Source: Apoda limacodes (Eukaryota > Arthropoda > Insecta > Lepidoptera > Limacodidae). Taken from it: 64,000 bases of DNA. Where the stretch lies: assembly GCA_946406115.1 (NCBI GenBank), contig OX291540.1, positions 7,312,563 to 7,376,562 of the forward strand, in the 5' to 3' direction. Shown one piece after another: positions 30,314 to 40,112 of the stretch. Each line of letters opens with the position of its first letter. Positions within the stretch are counted from its first letter, which is position 1. The position numbers were made by a program, and so were the translations under genes. The notes beneath the pieces were generated by a model that was not told the origin of the DNA, ran no database searches, and was given only the letters and a program-made list of their open reading frames with translations.

Positions 30314-33202
30314 ATGTCTACTCAAGTTTTATGCAAACAGAAACAAAACAATAAACTTTGTCATACTAAAAATAATATTCCATTGAACCTGGTGCATCAG
30401 AATATACAAGGAATGTCTCAAAAAGAACTTGAAATTGAATTGTTCATAAACTGCCAAAAGATTGACATTTTATGTATCACTGAACACTGGCTACGCAGCC
30501 ATCAGTTGATGTTCAATTTCACTAATCACCAGGTGGGAAGTTCGTTCAACCGAGTAAATGCTATCCATGGTGGCTCTTTAATTTTAGTTAATAAACAGCT
30601 AAAGTTTAAGGAACGTAAAGACATTGTGAGCCTCTCAGTTGAGCGAACTGCCGAGCTGTCCTGTATAGAAGTTGAGCATCTCATTGTTGTGAGTGTATAC
30701 AAGCCGCCTTGTGCAATTTATGATAATTTTGAATTAGTTATGGAAGAAGTGCTGAATAAAATCAGCAATTCTAATAAACAAATCATTGTTTGTGGAGACT
30801 TCAATATAAACATTTTGGAAAATAGCTCAGTAAGCACCAGATTGCTTGCCTTATTTCAGTCTTTTAATTTAAATAATTTGTTTTGTGAACCAACTAGAAT
30901 TGCTGTATCCAGTGCCACTTGCATCGACAATATATTTACTGACATAAAACCAATTCAAAAATCAATTATAAGCAATCTAGAGTCAGATCATTGTGGACAG
31001 TTAGTGGTTTTAGAAAGAAAGAATAGTATTAGTAAAAAGGAAATTAAATTTATACCAATAACAACTAAACGGGTTGAATCATTTAAATCTAAGTTAATGC
31101 ATAAACTTCCAGATTTGCTTTATAGTGGCAACCCAAATGATATGTACAATACTGTTCTTGACACTATTACTACAGAGTATAATAAAATATTTACTGCAAA
31201 AAAGAAACTTATTTCCAGTCACTTTAGTTTTAGTGAATGGGCTACCCCAGGTATTCATAAAAGTAGGCGTAAACTGTATGAATTATATAAAGAAAAAACA
31301 TATAATAATAGCCAAATATTTAGGGAATATTTAAAAAAATACTCAAAAACCTTTAAAAAGGTCTGTCTTGTTGCAAAAGCAATTCATCTCAGACATAAAG
31401 TAAAAAATTCAACAAATAAAATAAAAACTACATGGAACATAATAAATAATGAAACTGGTAAAGCTAGGAATTCTTGTCAGGACTTTGAGTTGATTGTAGA
31501 TGATGCTAGTTTTAAAACAAATTCTGAGGTAGCAGTTGCCTTTGAACAGTTTTTTAGGAATATCCCATTCAAAACAACTGAACATCTAAACTCAAGTCCA
31601 ATCTTAGCAGAAAAATTATTAAAAGCTAGTGTTCCTGAATGTAACGTTCCCTTTGTATTTAAAAACATTAGTCCTACAGATATCATTAATAAATTTAAAA
31701 CATTAGAAATTAAAAACACCACAGACCTTTGGGGACTTTCTGTAAAAACTATAAATTCAATTATTCATGTTATAGCACAACCCTTAGCCATTATATTTAA
31801 TAGTTGTGTTGATAGTGGTGTGTTTCCTGATGAGATGAAACTTAGCAAAGTTATACCTCTTTTTAAATCAGGTAGTTCAACAGATCCTAATAATTTTCGG
31901 CCTATTTCAATACTACCTATACTCAGTAAAGTTTTTGAAAAAATCATACTTTGTCAAATGTTAAGCCATTTCTGTATTAATGAGCTACTTAGTAGTAAAC
32001 AGTATGGCTTTATGAAAGGCCGTTCCACAACTGATGCAGGAGTGGCACTATTAAAAAATATATATAACGCCTGGGAGGATTCGCATGACGCCCTTGGAGT
32101 GTTTTGTGATTTATCTAAGGCATTTGACTGTGTTCAACATGAAAATCTCATCAGGAAGCTACATCACTATGGTATTAGAGGCAAAGCTCTCGACCTTTTG
32201 ACATCCTATATGAGTAGGAGAGTACAGAAAATAGATGTCAACGGTGAAAGATCTCCGGGATCAGCAGTCACTATAGGAGTCCCTCAGGGCTCAATTCTAG
32301 GTCCTTTTCTATTTCTTATTTACATTAACGATCTCCCATATAATGTAAAAAACCATGACATTGTCTTATTTGCTGATGACACCTCTTTGCTTTTCAAAGT
32401 TAAGAGACGACAGACATGTTATAATGAATTAAATGATGCCCTTTCTAAAATTGTAAATTGGTTTAACGCTAATAATTTGTTACTTAATGAAAAAAAAACT
32501 AAATGTGTTAAATTTACATTACCAAATGTTAGTCAGAGACAGACATGTATTAATATTAATGGCGAGCAATTAGAACTTGTTTATTCAACAGTCTTTCTTG
32601 GTATAACGCTGGACTCCAAACTTCAATGGGGTCCTCATATTCATAACCTAGCCAAAAAACTTAGCTCTGCTGTGTATGCGATCAAGAAAATAAGACAATT
32701 GACCGATGTCGACACTGCAAAAATAGTATATTTTAGCTATTTCCATAGTTTAATGACATATGGTATCCTATTGTGGGGTAGCGCTGCTGATGTAAATACA
32801 ATATTTTTGTTACAAAAAAGGGCAATTCGTGCTATTTATAAATTAGGATCTAGGATATCTCTGAGGGATAGGTTTAGGGAAGTAAAAATTTTAACTTTAG
32901 TGTCGCAGTACATATATGAAAATCTTTTATATGTACATAAAAATATCAATAGTTTCAGCAAGAAAAGTGACGTTCACAAAGTAAATACTAGAAGTAAAAA
33001 TAAGCTGTTGGTGCATGATACACGTCTACACAAAATAAGTAACTCTTTAATGGGGCAATGTATACACTTTTACAACAAAGTTCCCAATAAAATTCAAAAT
33101 CTATCAATAAGTAAATTTAAATCTTTTATCAAGCAGGTACTTTGTAAAAAGGCATATTACAATATTTCAGACTATGTTAATGATAAAAATCCTTGGGACT
33201 GA
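30314..33202 (+). CDS. LINE-B endonuclease/reverse transcriptase, intact ORF
   Basis: Uninterrupted 962-codon ORF2 of a non-LTR retrotransposon of the Jockey/CR1 group. Residues ~25-235 form an AP-like endonuclease: NLVHQNIQG, TEHW (catalytic Glu, ~56), SVYKPP, CGDFNIN (~162) and ESDHCGQL (~225). Residues ~460-780 form the RT: FRPISILPILSKVFEK, QYGFMKGRSTTDA (~562), FCDLSKAFDCV, GVPQGSILGPFLFLIYIND (~655), LFADDTSLLF (~687, both Asp present) and FLGITLDSKLQWG. A C-terminal region follows and ends DKNPWD. All expected catalytic residues are present, so the protein could be active. No gag-like ORF1 or clear 5'UTR is found upstream, which suggests 5' truncation of the element. A dead relative lies 4 kb upstream in the same orientation. 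Confidence 0.95.
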   Translation: MSTQVLCKQKQNNKLCHTKNNIPLNLVHQNIQGMSQKELEIELFINCQKIDILCITEHWLRSHQLMFNFTNHQVGSSFNRVNAIHGGSLILVNKQLKFKERKDIVSLSVERTAELSCIEVEHLIVVSVYKPPCAIYDNFELVMEEVLNKISNSNKQIIVCGDFNINILENSSVSTRLLALFQSFNLNNLFCEPTRIAVSSATCIDNIFTDIKPIQKSIISNLESDHCGQLVVLERKNSISKKEIKFIPITTKRVESFKSKLMHKLPDLLYSGNPNDMYNTVLDTITTEYNKIFTAKKKLISSHFSFSEWATPGIHKSRRKLYELYKEKTYNNSQIFREYLKKYSKTFKKVCLVAKAIHLRHKVKNSTNKIKTTWNIINNETGKARNSCQDFELIVDDASFKTNSEVAVAFEQFFRNIPFKTTEHLNSSPILAEKLLKASVPECNVPFVFKNISPTDIINKFKTLEIKNTTDLWGLSVKTINSIIHVIAQPLAIIFNSCVDSGVFPDEMKLSKVIPLFKSGSSTDPNNFRPISILPILSKVFEKIILCQMLSHFCINELLSSKQYGFMKGRSTTDAGVALLKNIYNAWEDSHDALGVFCDLSKAFDCVQHENLIRKLHHYGIRGKALDLLTSYMSRRVQKIDVNGERSPGSAVTIGVPQGSILGPFLFLIYINDLPYNVKNHDIVLFADDTSLLFKVKRRQTCYNELNDALSKIVNWFNANNLLLNEKKTKCVKFTLPNVSQRQTCININGEQLELVYSTVFLGITLDSKLQWGPHIHNLAKKLSSAVYAIKKIRQLTDVDTAKIVYFSYFHSLMTYGILLWGSAADVNTIFLLQKRAIRAIYKLGSRISLRDRFREVKILTLVSQYIYENLLYVHKNINSFSKKSDVHKVNTRSKNKLLVHDTRLHKISNSLMGQCIHFYNKVPNKIQNLSISKFKSFIKQVLCKKAYYNISDYVNDKNPWD

Positions 33203-33477
33203 TGATGCTCAATTACAGGATGCTTAGGTATCATAAAATTGTACGACTAAAAATCTTTTATTTAAAACATTAATTGTATTTTAGTTTATTTAAGTGTTTT
33301 TAAAAGAGTAACTATCGAGTTTCTTGCCGGATTCTTCTCGGTAGAAATCAACAACATTGTGAACCGGCGGGAAGGTGGGAGGGTTCAAAAAATAATATTT
33401 TATAACTTTGACGATTCAAAAGTGATTGTAAAATCCTTATTTGAATAAACCATTTTGACTTTGACTTTGACTTTGAC
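33203..33477 (+). mobile_element. LINE-B 3'UTR and (TTTGAC)n tail
   Basis: Continues from the stop. It contains CTTGCCGGATTCTTCTCGG and GAACCGGCGGGAAGG, which could form a 3' stem recognised by the RT. AATAAA lies at 33444-33449, and four TTTGAC units at 33454-33477 serve as the tail in place of poly(A). Confidence 0.88.
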
Positions 33478-33955
33478 TTATGCACTAGTTTTTGGTTTCA
33501 TACCATGTTATGACTATTATGTATGCAAAAGCTCAAAGAAAGTCCCATTTGCTTCCCGCCCACTATGGCAATGTCGTCGGATGAGTAACCTAGAGGTCCG
33601 CTAAAGGCCAGTACTTGTTGAATAAAATAAGAGACATTAATTATTTTTCTTCCAACGTGTTTCTCTTCCGTTTTTTTTTCTTTCTCCGTGGATAGCTGAA
33701 CAAAAAACAGTTTGTATTCAATAATTAACATGCTAATGCCAAATTTTTAGTGATGGTAAGCAATTCAGTACTGCATAAAATTGCGTGTTTGTTTAGTTAA
33801 TCTAAACTAACGAACTAACAAAAACTACTGTTTTTTTTTGAATCTGTACAGTAATAGATTTTTAAAATTTTTATAATTATATAGTTTCTAATGTTTTGTT
33901 AATAATGTATGCGGTGTATCATACAAAGTTAAGAAATGTAAAAAAAAGTAAAATC
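33478..33955. other. Downstream flank of a minus-strand gene
   Basis: No exon or repeat was recognised. It would hold the 3'UTR of the gene whose terminal exon is at 33956-34059; no AATAAA on the minus strand was found close to the stop. The minus-strand frame 33498-33731 has no motif. Confidence 0.35.
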
Positions 33956-34059
33956 TTACTTCGTGGCAGTTTCCAACTTCTTCACATATAATATTGGTAT
34001 TTCAGCCCCCTCGAATGTTAGAAAGATTGTTGTGAGCATCTTTGTAAGAAACTTCACCA
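33956..34059 (-). CDS. Terminal coding exon of unknown gene (minus strand)
   Basis: On the minus strand the acceptor TTGTTTTCCAG|TGGTGAAG is followed by a frame that stays open to TAA at 33958-33956. With the single T left over from the exon at 35531-35620, the junction codon is TTG. The reading continues VKFLTKMLTTIFLTFEGAEI then PILYVKKLETATK, stop. The phase match, good acceptor and in-frame stop make this a credible last coding exon. I do not recognise the protein. Confidence 0.62.
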
Positions 34060-34357
34060 CTGGAAAACAATAGTATTTAAACACAGCTATCATTACTATG
34101 AGAATGTGAATTATTTCTTAGTTTACGATTTATCCTAGGTGGTCAAACTCTTCTCCTTTTACTATTTGTTATGATTTCAAGAAAAAAATTACGTTAAATT
34201 TTAGGTTACCTTAATGCATTAAAGGAATATTTTTTCTTTCGGCTTAACTAACAATTATTGAAATCTCGAACTTAAATTTTTTTAAAGAAAAGCCTGTGTT
34301 ACTCAGAAATAGAGTAGCTTTTTATCAGTGAAATTATTTTTTAGATTTTTTTAAACT
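34060..34357. other. Probable intron, no other feature
   Basis: Lies between the two minus-strand exons. AT-rich. Confidence 0.4.
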
Positions 34358-34520
34358 ACTAAGGTGGCACAAGAACTTGCGGCCCGCCTGATGGTAAGCG
34401 GTCACCGCTGCAGGAAGACGCTTGCAACACCTGGGGCATCACTCGCGCGTGGAGGAAGTTTTTCTGATTCCACACTGTACGTGTACATTTAGGTTGTAAG
34501 GTGTAAGGATGAAGTTCCGT
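34358..34520 (-). mobile_element. LINE-C 3'-end fragment
   Basis: CTAAGGTGGCACAAG, GCCTGATGGTAAGCGGTCACC and ACGCTTGCAACACCTGGGGC are the complement of the LINE-C 3' end, followed by a scrap of the RT tail complement (GGAAGTTTTTCTGATTCCAC). It sits in the intron between the two host exons. Confidence 0.75.
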
Positions 34521-35530
34521 AGTTTGTTCTTTAAACTTAATTGGTCCTCAAGAATGTACCAGTCCAAAGTGAGGGCTATCTTGTCAGCGCACCGTACCGC
34601 TTTATTTAGGGTTTCAGGTTTTCTGAAGTGCTGGAATGACCTTTTCCTCCTCCGATTCGTAATGCAGCTAGTAAAGTTTTTTTTAAGCGCAAGTTTAGCG
34701 CTTATTTGCTGTGATTGCAAAATTCATGATAGCTATCCAGCACATTATATCTGTATAGGGATGGCAGAAATATTGTAGTTTTATTCTAAATTTTGTTATT
34801 TAAATCTCTATCTCTGTATTATTAAAAATCTTTATAGTTTTATTCTTATATAATTTATTTTTATTATTAATACTTACAATATATGAATAAGAATGTATGT
34901 TTTACCTAAGCTTTCATCTTTTTTTTTTCTTTGTTTTTTTTTAAACTTTTTGTTTTATATTAAATATATCTTATATGATACTCCTGTGTTATGCTTTTGG
35001 AATTTCTATACATACACTTAAAATGTGGCCCTGACTGAAAATCTGTATGTGAGTTTAAGGCTGACATACATGCTGAGTCAAAGGCCATTTCATCCCTCCA
35101 TTTTTGTTTACTTTTTATGTTTAGTGATCTGTTATTTTAAATTTGTGTTTAAATTGTAAATTATTTATGTATGTTGTCTTTGTTTCAATGAATCAACGTT
35201 TTTATTCCTTTCTTTAGTTTCGTAGTTTCAGAGACTACGAAACTAACAAAATTATTTTACATCCTAATAATAATAATAATAATATAGCCACTTGAAAACA
35301 AACACACAAACTAATCATATGGGATCAATAAGTTGGCATTAGTACATTCTCTACGTATTTGTCAACTCTGTGAATTGTATGGTCTATGGCACAGTACGTG
35401 TTGTGTATGAATCTGGAAACCTAAAACCAACATACCTAAATAACCACTTAGGGGGTTTGTAGACACATAAATTATTATTAGTAAAATATGTATAGTTCCT
35501 ATGCAATTCTAATTGAAGGTAGGTTCTTAC
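34521..35530. other. Probable intron, low-complexity patches
   Basis: AT-rich, with a small palindrome AGTTTCGTAGT..ACTACGAAACT at about 35216-35244 and a (TAA)n tract at about 35266-35284. The overlapping open frames at 34439-34778 on both strands have no motif. Confidence 0.4.
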
Positions 35531-35620
35531 AAGGTAGATTCATTGGATTTGTTACGTTGTTGATCAGTTTCTGCCAAGTCTCTGGGTCAATTTGATTCAA
35601 TTCCGGGCTATATCCGAGAT
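35531..35620 (-). CDS. Penultimate coding exon of unknown gene (minus strand)
   Basis: Minus strand: acceptor TTATAATTTACAG|ATCTCGG and donor CTACCTT|GTAAGAA bound 90 nt. Only one of three frames is open: LGYSPELNQIDPETWQKLIN then NVTNPMNLP. It begins with two bases completing a codon and ends one base into the next, which fits the downstream exon at 33956-34059 (next codon TTG, then an open frame to a stop). If the candidate at 37155-37190 is the upstream exon, the joint codon is GAT (Asp). Codon composition and the lack of stops in just the required frame support a real exon; the family is unknown. Confidence 0.62.
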
Positions 35621-36140
35621 CTGTAAATTATAATGTAGGCAAATAGTAGTACATTATACAACAAGTGAAAAAAAAGGGAATTTATTTCGAGGGACTAAGT
35701 TGGATCACTAGAGCAGCGAAGGATGATAGAGTAGAATCCTGAGAGGAGGACAAAGGACCGAGATGAATTATTTTTTTCACGTCTTTTATACTCTAATTTT
35801 TACAATTGACTGCGAGAACATAAAAATTACTATCACATATCACATTTTGCTTTATATTCGGTAATAATTAGCGGCTGATAAGAGAACAATGATATAAAAC
35901 AACTACAATAACAATTTAACAATTGTTCCAAATTCAAAATATTTTATACTCAGTGAGTAAAAGTGAGTTTTAGTCACTGTTATGTTTTTATTTACCCATT
36001 GAGTAAAAGTGAGTTTTATTTGATGTTATCGATGAATAAAATGCCCTTTTTCGCGTGGCAATGCGCAATGGTTAAAAAATTGTTGTTCTTTTTAATTCCA
36101 TAATTAGATGATTGTGAAGGTGTAATAATAATAATACAAA
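35621..36140. other. Probable intron, no gene
   Basis: AT-rich. At 35950-36020 GAGTAAAAGTGAGTTTTA occurs twice with a period of about 55 bp. Confidence 0.4.
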
Positions 36141-36245
36141 ACAACCTGGCGCTGACTCACCTTGAGGTTCGAGGCTCACGCTGGTCGAAGAGACAACCCC
36201 AAGAGCGCAACCAACCAAGCCAAGCCAAGGCAGTGTAGTTGACAT
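36141..36245 (+). mobile_element. LINE-D 3'UTR scrap
   Basis: CTGGCGCTGACTCACCTTGA, GGTTCGAGGCTCACGC and TGGTCGAAG are the complement of the 3'UTR block seen at 13750-14205 and 54415-54780. This copy is in the opposite orientation to those two. The minus-strand frames across it (36072-36317, 36176-36418) are incidental. Confidence 0.65.
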
Positions 36246-37154
36246 CGCTTCAATTTTTTTAGCTTTGGAATAGTTGCGCCTTTTCGATGTTTGTAATAAA
36301 AACAATATACCAGACATAAAAAAAAGGTTTTCACGCAGTTGAAAAATTTAGAAGGCACAGCTACATATTTTAGTAAAAAAAAGCGATACGCGCTCTCGAT
36401 GCCGCAACCGTTCGCCAAACAATTATAGATAATACTATTTTTGTATTTTTTCCAAAAAATACAAACTTTATTGAAAAAACCGAACTACATAATTGCATAG
36501 TGAACTTCTCTTTCCTATGTCTTTTAATTTTAAGTCGATAGTACCTGGAGGACCGAGCGTTGCTCGTTTTTTTTTAAACAACGCCTTCTATTGTCAAGTG
36601 GCTTAAGCGTTGCTTAATAACGCCATCTATTGTTAAATAGCTTTAATGTTGCTACTTACTACTCGCCAATAGATGTCAGGAAGGGTCCTATTTTTCAGTT
36701 TATCACTGCCTAAAAACAAGGATAAAACGACGTTTTCTAAAAATGAAACCTAGCTAGATCGATTTATCATCCCCGAAACCCCCTGCATACTAATTTCACG
36801 AATATATATATATATATTAATATATCATAATCACTCGAAGTTTATAGGATATTTCTATCAAAATATGCTACTTACATTTTATTTCAAAACCAAAAGTGTT
36901 ATTAAAATTCTGGTTTTAAAAAAACAAGAAGAATATATATATGAATAATATATATTTGATTCAAAATTTTAGATAATATTTATGTCATATTTTATAACCT
37001 TTCAAAAATACGAAAATCAACAGGAATTTTCGGGAAGGCTCTTAACAACGGTCGTTATCGAGTGGGACGGTTTGATGAATCAGTTGATTGATCAGTTGAT
37101 AAAACATTAAAACTATGCATTAAGAAAGTAAACATAATTTAAATAGATACAAAC
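36246..37154. other. Probable intron with a small tandem repeat
   Basis: At 36550-36690 three diverged units of (A)CGTTGCT.. AACGCC(A)TCTATTGT(C)AA follow one another. (TA)n occurs at 36802-36820. No exon was found. Confidence 0.4.
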
Positions 37155-37190
37155 CTGTCCCATGGGAAACGTTCAATGGTTTTCGAAGTT
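37155..37190 (-). CDS. Possible 36-nt internal exon (minus strand)
   Basis: Acceptor CATACTTTCTAG|AACTTCG and donor GGGACAG|GTTTGTAT bound 36 nt that read LRKPLNVSHGT in the phase required by the exon at 35531-35620, giving an Asp junction codon. The frame also stays open upstream of the acceptor, so the exon could start earlier. The small size and a merely fair donor make this tentative. Confidence 0.38.
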
Positions 37191-38622
37191 CTAGAAAGTA
37201 TGACTTGAACTTGATATGTATTGATGATTGTTTTTAAATTTAGATTTTGAGAAAAGGGTTTATCACGATATGATTAATTGATGTCCCGAATTATAATGAT
37301 AGAAAGAAAAATAACCACGAAAGTTTGAAAAGTTATTTTATTGTTTTTAAAAGTTTTAAAATCGTTAATCAAAAATGAATGTAGTTAAACTTTCATTGTT
37401 TTAAAAAATAAATACATGGAATTAAAAGGGTACAGCATTTTATGGATTAATAGTCATTTAAAGATTGCATATGTTTAATTCAGAAGAAAATTGCGGAATT
37501 AACCAGCTGCGAGTGTAACTCGAAAATTTGTATATAAATCCACCAATTTTTAAGTACGGTCCATATTAAATATTGTTTATTTTTATAATTGAACTATTTT
37601 AAATACTAAACTGTTTCACTGTTTTTGAAAAACATCCCCTAGGGAGAGAAATAGACAAAGAAATGTTGTACAAGAATCTAGTTATTCTCAAAGGTAAACA
37701 AAACCATAAGGAAATTCATTCTCTGCCTCTATAGAAAAAGAAGGTTTGTATAGGAGTTCCACCGCATACTTTAACTAGAAACGCGCGGGTAACACTGCGG
37801 GGAACCTGTTAGTCTACATGAAATTCGTAGTTTGGCATTTTTATGGATGCATACCTAGTAATGCTCCTTGATTCAGGGTAGCTGTTTACCAAGTAGTCGT
37901 ATACCTAGATCACAGTCTGTAACCACAAAGTACACGGAGCGCGGTAAACAAAAGAATACGTTCTTTTATTTATGCTGTAACTATAGCAACGCTGGTATGA
38001 TAAGATTTTGCAACTGCAGCTTTTTTATCACCAACTATTCGTCCAGAAAATTCAATTACTTATTTTTATCAGCAAAACATAAAAGTTGCGGAATTGAATA
38101 TTTGAGCAAATAAAAAGAGTCACAAAACCTATTTGGATAATATTAAAATAAACCGTGCTAAGACTGTTTTGTGTTGACGTAGTTTTGTTCTGGGCATCTA
38201 TAATTTTCTCTTAAAAAATGCATAAATGTTTCAGAATACCTATTTCAATAAAAATATATCATATTAATAGTTCTAGAAAGACAAGTAAGGTATCAATTCA
38301 AACAGTTTCTTTTATTGTTATATACATTCTTTAGGATGATTTTGGGCATGGAAGACAACAAGCATTCACCCTGGGACAGTATATTTCATTTGAATTGTCA
38401 CACATATAAATAAAGTAGTGGTTTTGATAAAAGTACTCCAAAACCTGCGTACTTGACAGTGTATCAGACCACTGACCTGTAGTCCAGCGCCGACAGTATT
38501 CTGAGAATCAACACCAGACAGTTAAAATACAAATCAAGGACAAAATAGATTAAGAAACAGTAACGAAGTTGTGATTTCTAGTTTAATAACGGTAATTATG
38601 ATGTAGTGAGATATTATGAAAC
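37191..38622. other. No confident gene
   Basis: AT-rich. A strong pyrimidine-rich AG (minus, at about 37720) lacks a usable donor. The plus-strand frame 37868-38113 has no support. Confidence 0.35.
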
Positions 38623-38740
38623 CTCCAGAGCAGTGAGTGATCATTTTGTCAATTTGCGATGTGACGGCGAAAGTTAACTCTGGGCGGTGGAAGTCGTCGC
38701 CCACGCATTCTCCAACGTTTGGTTTCAGCGCAAAGCCCAT
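38623..38740 (-). CDS. Possible upstream exon (minus strand)
   Basis: Minus-strand frame MGFALKPNVGECVGDDFHRP followed by ELTFAVTSQIDKMITHCSG, with GC-rich third positions unlike its surroundings. CGCTGTAG|ATGGGC could be an acceptor, or the ATG a start. It ends one base into a codon at GGAG|GTTTCA, a weak donor, in the phase that would fit 37155-37190. Other frames are also open here on both strands, which weakens the case. Confidence 0.3.
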
Positions 38741-39069
38741 CTACAGCGACTGGCAGGGGTCAGTGCTGGTTAAACGAAACGTAACAAATCGCAAACTAAT
38801 GACGAAAAACACTAAAAATAATTAAGTTTTATTTAAACTCTAGATTTTGTCCGCGTCTCCACTTGCGCTCGATTCTCGGCAACTCCAAGATGCTAAGTAA
38901 AGAAAGCTATGGGTAGCTTACTGTATCATTAGGTTATATACAAAAACATTTGATTTTTTTATGGTACTGTACATTTTTATTTTATTTTATTTGTCTGCTT
39001 ATTATGTAATTGTATTTTTTGTCCTTACAAACAAAGGAGAGTCCGTTACGACCTTGAAAAACATTGTCT
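38741..39069. other. No recognisable gene
   Basis: Nothing supported. Confidence 0.35.
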
Positions 39070-39418
39070 AAAAAAAAACGGGTTGCACTCCAAAAGCGCA
39101 GATGTGTAAACTTGAATATTAACTATTTATTTTTTGTTGTACTAGATTTTTACTTCCCATCACTTCGTATACATATTTATTTATTATAAATCATCTCAAT
39201 CTGTCATAGAATTAAAATTCCATATCCAACCTCCCTGTACTACTCATAATCGCTATATACTACAAATAAAAATAAAGCTAATGTAAATATAGTTCACGTG
39301 TCCTGGCACGAGTTCCATCTTACGAATTTTCGATCTGGTCACGTGATCCTGACGCGAGTTTAACATTTTTACCCATCACAAAAAAAGTGTACAACGCCGC
39401 TAAAGAAGTTTTCACTTC
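39070..39418 (-). repeat. GAAGTGAAAACTTC repeat family, copy 2
   Basis: Complement of the family seen at 24461: it runs from AAAAAAAAACGGGTTGCACTCC to AAGAAGTTTTCACTTC. It shares CCAACCTCCCTGTACTACTC with copies 1 and 3. Confidence 0.8.
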
Positions 39419-39934
39419 TAAAATCTTAAAAAGTGATGTAAGAATAGTGACATCTATCATCGAGTAGCAAAATTAAATATGTAAACGTATGTAGGTATGC
39501 ATGTGTTATATGCAACCAATATTTACCTACTTCTATGTTATGGTATTTGTAATCGCGTTCTCGAAAACTAACGTAATAGTTTTAATGAAATTTACAAAAT
39601 AGGGGTTACAGGGGCCAGAATTCAATTTATATCATAGACACACAACGAATGCAGTAAAAGCATTTGTAATTTTATAGACCACTTTTATACGAGTTACGTA
39701 TAATTAGTGCGTATACATTTTACATGAGTTACAAAAATTTATTTACAGGTTAAAAGGGTTCAACCACTTTTGAATTTTTGAACGATATCTCTATCCTGTT
39801 TCGTGTCAGTTTCCTAATAGAATTGATAAAGTTCATTCTCATATTCTAAATTACAACACGTAGAAGATATCCAAGTTAACTTTTGGGGGTTCTACCTTGA
39901 TTAAACGAGCGAAATAGTTGTTGTGCTGTACTCA
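39419..39934. other. No recognisable gene
   Basis: Single-copy-looking spacer between two minus-strand copies of one repeat family. Confidence 0.35.
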
Positions 39935-40112
39935 CAACCTCCCTGTACTACTCATAATCGCGAATACTAAAAATAAAAATTATAATAGGCGTGGCATTAC
40001 GGTTTCCGTCTTACGAATTTCCACGATTAGGACACGTGACCTGACGCGAGTTTATCATTTTTTACCCATACCAAAAAAAGTGCACAACGCCGCTAAAGAA
40101 GTTTTCACTTCA
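39935..40112 (-). repeat. GAAGTGAAAACTTC repeat family, copy 3 (short)
   Basis: ACAACCTCCCTGTACTACTC to AAGAAGTTTTCACTTC. It lacks the part with GGGTTGCACTCC. It has GGTTTCCGTCTTACGAATTT, matching the AAGACGGAAACC stretch of copy 1. Confidence 0.78.

Noticed and set aside
39010..39070. Minus-strand segment with acceptor and GTAAGG donor
   Set aside because: It abuts the end of a dispersed repeat whose T-run supplies the apparent pyrimidine tract.
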